Assembly: GCA_020343715.1 (NCBI GenBank)
Contig: CP070808.1
Span: 1,757,976 to 1,766,202 of the forward strand
Direction: 5' to 3'
DNA: 8,227 nucleotides
Source of the DNA: Thermoplasmata archaeon
Lineage (GTDB): Archaea; Thermoplasmatota; DTKX01; GCA-020343715
The notes under the pieces are model-generated. The model was not told where the DNA came from. It worked only from the letters and a program-made list of their open reading frames with translations, and ran no database searches. Position numbers and translations under genes: made by a program. Below are positions 6,164 to 8,227 of this stretch, one piece after another. Positions within the stretch are counted from its first letter, which is position 1. The number at the start of each line of letters is the position of its first letter.

Positions 6164-7666
6164 TTATCTGGCATTGCTGCCGGACCTCAGCGACAAGCTC
6201 GAGTGGGGTCCATCGGTGATATCGGCACCCGTCGCGTCCGCGATCCACCTGACCGTCCTGTCGAACACTATGAGATGCAGGGGGAGGGTGGAGTACCAGT
6301 AGGCGATGCCCGCAAGGCCCTTCGGTCGGAACGATACCCTCTGAGAGACAGTGGTAAGGTCCTCGAGGCGCCCGTCCAGGACGTATCGTATGGAGCCCGA
6401 GCCGAAGGGACCCAGGTCGATGCCCACCGTCAACGACCTGCCCTCCTCCTCGGAGATCACGTCCCAGAGCGCGCATGCTGCCCTACCACCCTCTGGTCCG
6501 AGGTCCAATCGACCCGCCACATCGCAGGCCCAACGGTCCCCAGTCCTCCAGAGCTTCCAAAGGGTGTCCGGGAAACAGCAGCTGAGCTCCCTTCCGATCC
6601 TCTCAACGGGGCGCCAGACCGAATCACTGTCCTTGTCCAGTTCCATCCGTCTCGTGTCCGTAAACTCCGTCCCCCCGGCCCACGGAGGGTCTCCGGGATG
6701 GGGCCATTCGGGATGTCGCACCATCGTATCCGTGTCCCATTCGTCGAAGGCCACCAGACGCCTTCCGGGGTCCAACGAGGCCCGGATGGCGGTCACGCTG
6801 TCCGTCAGTTCCATGGGGATGAGGTCCCTGATGGACATGTCCTTGCAGACAGACCTGCTGCTAAGGCCCTCCGTGAGCCTGCGAGCCATCGCCGCAGGGA
6901 CGGGGGTCACGAGCCCTATCCAGTACGAGCTGAGCTTCGGTGATAGGAACGGGAGCTGGATGATCATCCTTCGCCTCATCCCCGCCTCCTCCGTGTAGAT
7001 GTCCATGAGGGCAAGGTAGTTGAGGACCTCCGGACCGCCCACGTCGAAGCTCTTGCCGAGGGTCTCAGGCACGTCGAGGACGCCGGTCAGGTATGCCAGG
7101 ACGTCGCGTATCGCGATGGGTTGGGTCTGGCTCTGGACCCACTTGGGGGTGGTCATTACCGGAAGCCTGTCGACCAGGTACCTCATGATCTCGAAGGAGG
7201 CCGAGCCCGAGCCCATCACCATGGCCGCCCTGAGGGTCGTCACCGGGACGTTCCCCTCACCGAGGATGTCCGCCACCTCGTCCCTGGACCTGAGGTGTTC
7301 GCTTCCGAAACCTGAACCCTCGCTCAGACCTCCCAGGTAGATTATCCTCTCGACACCAGCCTCGGCCGCCGCCTTCGAGGTCCTCCTGGCCCCCTCACGG
7401 TCCACCTCAGCGAAGCGGCGGGGATGGGAGACCATCGAGTGGACCAGGTAGTATACGACCTCCACACCCTCGAATGCCCGTTCAAGGGAAGGACCATCGA
7501 GAACGTCTGCCAGGACCGGCTCAACGGATCCGTGCCCGGACCAGGGCATGTTCTCCAGACCGTCGGGCGAGCGCGATGCGGCACTGACCCTGTGCCCATC
7601 CTGCAGAAGGCGCGCCACGAGCCTGGAGCCGATATAACCGGAGGACCCCATGACGAGAACTTCCAT
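6164..7666 (-). CDS. YbjT-like atypical SDR, NAD(P)-binding protein with C-terminal DUF2867
   Basis: This 500-residue protein begins with a Rossmann dinucleotide-binding fold: VLVMGSSGYIGSRL carries G7-x2-G10-x2-G13. It continues as an atypical extended short-chain dehydrogenase-like domain (about 1-290) with family-typical stretches RIIYLGGL (107-113), SEHLRSRDEV and GSGSASFEIMRYL. The active-site Tyr-x3-Lys of classical SDRs is not apparent, as is usual in this group, so catalysis is uncertain. Residues about 340-478 match DUF2867: VWRPVERIG near 350, then FRPKGLAGIAYWYSTLPLHLIVF at 446-468 with its conserved Pro, Gly, Trp and His. It follows the SRAP gene by 25 bp on the same strand and has a good Shine-Dalgarno, which suggests co-transcription. 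The substrate is unknown. No membrane segment or signal peptide is seen, so it should be cytoplasmic. It shows no evident link to the iron genes downstream. Confidence 0.9.
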   Translation of the reverse strand: MEVLVMGSSGYIGSRLVARLLQDGHRVSAASRSPDGLENMPWSGHGSVEPVLADVLDGPSLERAFEGVEVVYYLVHSMVSHPRRFAEVDREGARRTSKAAAEAGVERIIYLGGLSEGSGFGSEHLRSRDEVADILGEGNVPVTTLRAAMVMGSGSASFEIMRYLVDRLPVMTTPKWVQSQTQPIAIRDVLAYLTGVLDVPETLGKSFDVGGPEVLNYLALMDIYTEEAGMRRRMIIQLPFLSPKLSSYWIGLVTPVPAAMARRLTEGLSSRSVCKDMSIRDLIPMELTDSVTAIRASLDPGRRLVAFDEWDTDTMVRHPEWPHPGDPPWAGGTEFTDTRRMELDKDSDSVWRPVERIGRELSCCFPDTLWKLWRTGDRWACDVAGRLDLGPEGGRAACALWDVISEEEGRSLTVGIDLGPFGSGSIRYVLDGRLEDLTTVSQRVSFRPKGLAGIAYWYSTLPLHLIVFDRTVRWIADATGADITDGPHSSLSLRSGSNAR

Positions 7667-7671
7667 ACGCG

Positions 7672-7679
7672 CACCCTCC
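7672..7679 (-). promoter_or_regulatory. Shine-Dalgarno site of the YbjT/DUF2867 gene
   Basis: GGAGGGTG on the minus strand contains a full GGAGG core, with 8 nt between the core and ATG 7666. It fixes the start codon and shows that this genome uses Shine-Dalgarno initiation for genes inside operons. Confidence 0.75.
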
Positions 7680-7691
7680 GAAACCTCGGGT

Positions 7692-8227
7692 TCAGATATC
7701 CGTGTGTCTCCCGAACGTCTCGAGGGGCCTGATGAGACCCGGGTGGTCGTTCCTAGGGGAGTTGACCTCGTCGGAGACGGGGAACACCTCCATCCTCTCC
7801 GACTCGTAGGGGCGCAGCATGGGCAGCAGCACCTCCGGGTCGTCGATGGCAGGGTCCAGCCACGTGGCCCGGTCCTCCTCGTGGACGATGGCGGGCATCC
7901 TATGGTGCACCTTCGACATCACCTCGTTGGCCTCGGTGGTGATGATTGCGCAGGTGGTGACCGGGTCGCCCTCGGGGGGCGTCCACGTCTCGTAGATGCC
8001 CGCGAAGCCCCAGGGTCGTCCCGAGGTGTCCCATATGTACATGGGGACCTTCACCTTGCCCGATTTCTTCCACTCGTAGAAGCCGTCGGCCACCACCAGG
8101 CAGCGGCGGCGCTTGAAGGCGGACCGGAAGGTGGGCTTCTCCGCCACCGTCTCGGACCTGGCGTTGATCATGTAGCGGGGCTTGTCGCCCTTCGCCCAGT
8201 GGGGAACGAAGCCCCACTTGAAGGTCT
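7692..8227 (-). CDS. yedK: SRAP/YedK (HMCES) family DNA-protein crosslink protein, 5' part beyond window
   Basis: SRAP proteins cap abasic sites in single-stranded DNA by forming a thiazolidine crosslink through an N-terminal cysteine, shielding the lesion. The visible 177 residues start at the window edge with WGFVPHWAK, a hallmark of the family. They include three of the known active-site elements: Asn in MINARSET (ATG 8171 is internal, not the start), Glu in DGFYEW, and His in HHRMP. The C-terminal motif VFPVSDEVNSPRND is also typical. Family members are usually around 220 residues, so roughly 45 N-terminal residues, including the catalytic Cys2, lie outside the window. The frame is intact up to TGA 7694-7692. 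The YbjT-like gene follows after 25 bp. The symbol is by family homology to E. coli yedK. Confidence 0.95.
   Translation of the reverse strand, partial: TFKWGFVPHWAKGDKPRYMINARSETVAEKPTFRSAFKRRRCLVVADGFYEWKKSGKVKVPMYIWDTSGRPWGFAGIYETWTPPEGDPVTTCAIITTEANEVMSKVHHRMPAIVHEEDRATWLDPAIDDPEVLLPMLRPYESERMEVFPVSDEVNSPRNDHPGLIRPLETFGRHTDI

Noticed and set aside
8169..8171. ATG 8171 as the start of the SRAP gene
   Set aside because: The frame continues upstream to the window edge with WGFVPHWAK, a conserved SRAP segment, so this Met is internal and the gene is cut by the window.

Overview
This is a GC-rich window in which every convincing gene lies on the minus strand. It reads most naturally as archaeal. 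AT-rich TATA-box-like octamers sit at the expected distance before two genes (4283-4290 and 3271-3278). Arg AGG and Ile ATA codons are common. The membrane and exported proteins have the look of high-GC euryarchaeal, possibly Thermoplasmatota-type, genomes. The lineage is an inference; no rRNA or other marker gene is present.

In transcription order (right to left): (1) 8227-7692, the C-terminal part of an SRAP/YedK-type DNA-damage protein; (2) 7666-6164, a YbjT-like NAD(P)-binding protein with a C-terminal DUF2867 domain, 25 bp downstream and probably in the same operon; (3) 6089-4338, an exported seven-bladed beta-propeller protein with an Ig-like domain and a C-terminal membrane anchor; (4) 4337-4239, a promoter region with a TATA box and a dense cluster of TTCGG/CCGAA half-sites that resembles a DtxR/IdeR operator; (5) 4238-3306, an FTR1-family iron permease with both REXXE motifs; (6) 3214 to beyond the left edge, a giant single reading frame of at least 1071 codons. 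It joins an exported propeller plus Ig-like module, paralogous to the protein at 4338-6089, to a NapH/FtrD-like membrane polyferredoxin and then a further multi-helix membrane region. No gene-free stretch exceeds 100 bp.

The interesting part is 1-6089. In bacteria, FTR1-type permeases work with electron-transfer partners; in the FtrABCD system these are a periplasmic iron-binding protein (FtrA/P19), a cupredoxin (FtrB), the permease (FtrC) and a membrane polyferredoxin (FtrD). This window has an FtrC-like permease beside an FtrD-like polyferredoxin, but no FtrA or FtrB. In their place are two related beta-propeller modules, one fused to the polyferredoxin and one free but membrane-anchored. 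Together with a DtxR-like operator on the permease promoter, this suggests an iron-regulated, propeller-based variant of FTR1 iron uptake. That function is inferred. The domain layout, motifs and operator palindromes are visible in the sequence.
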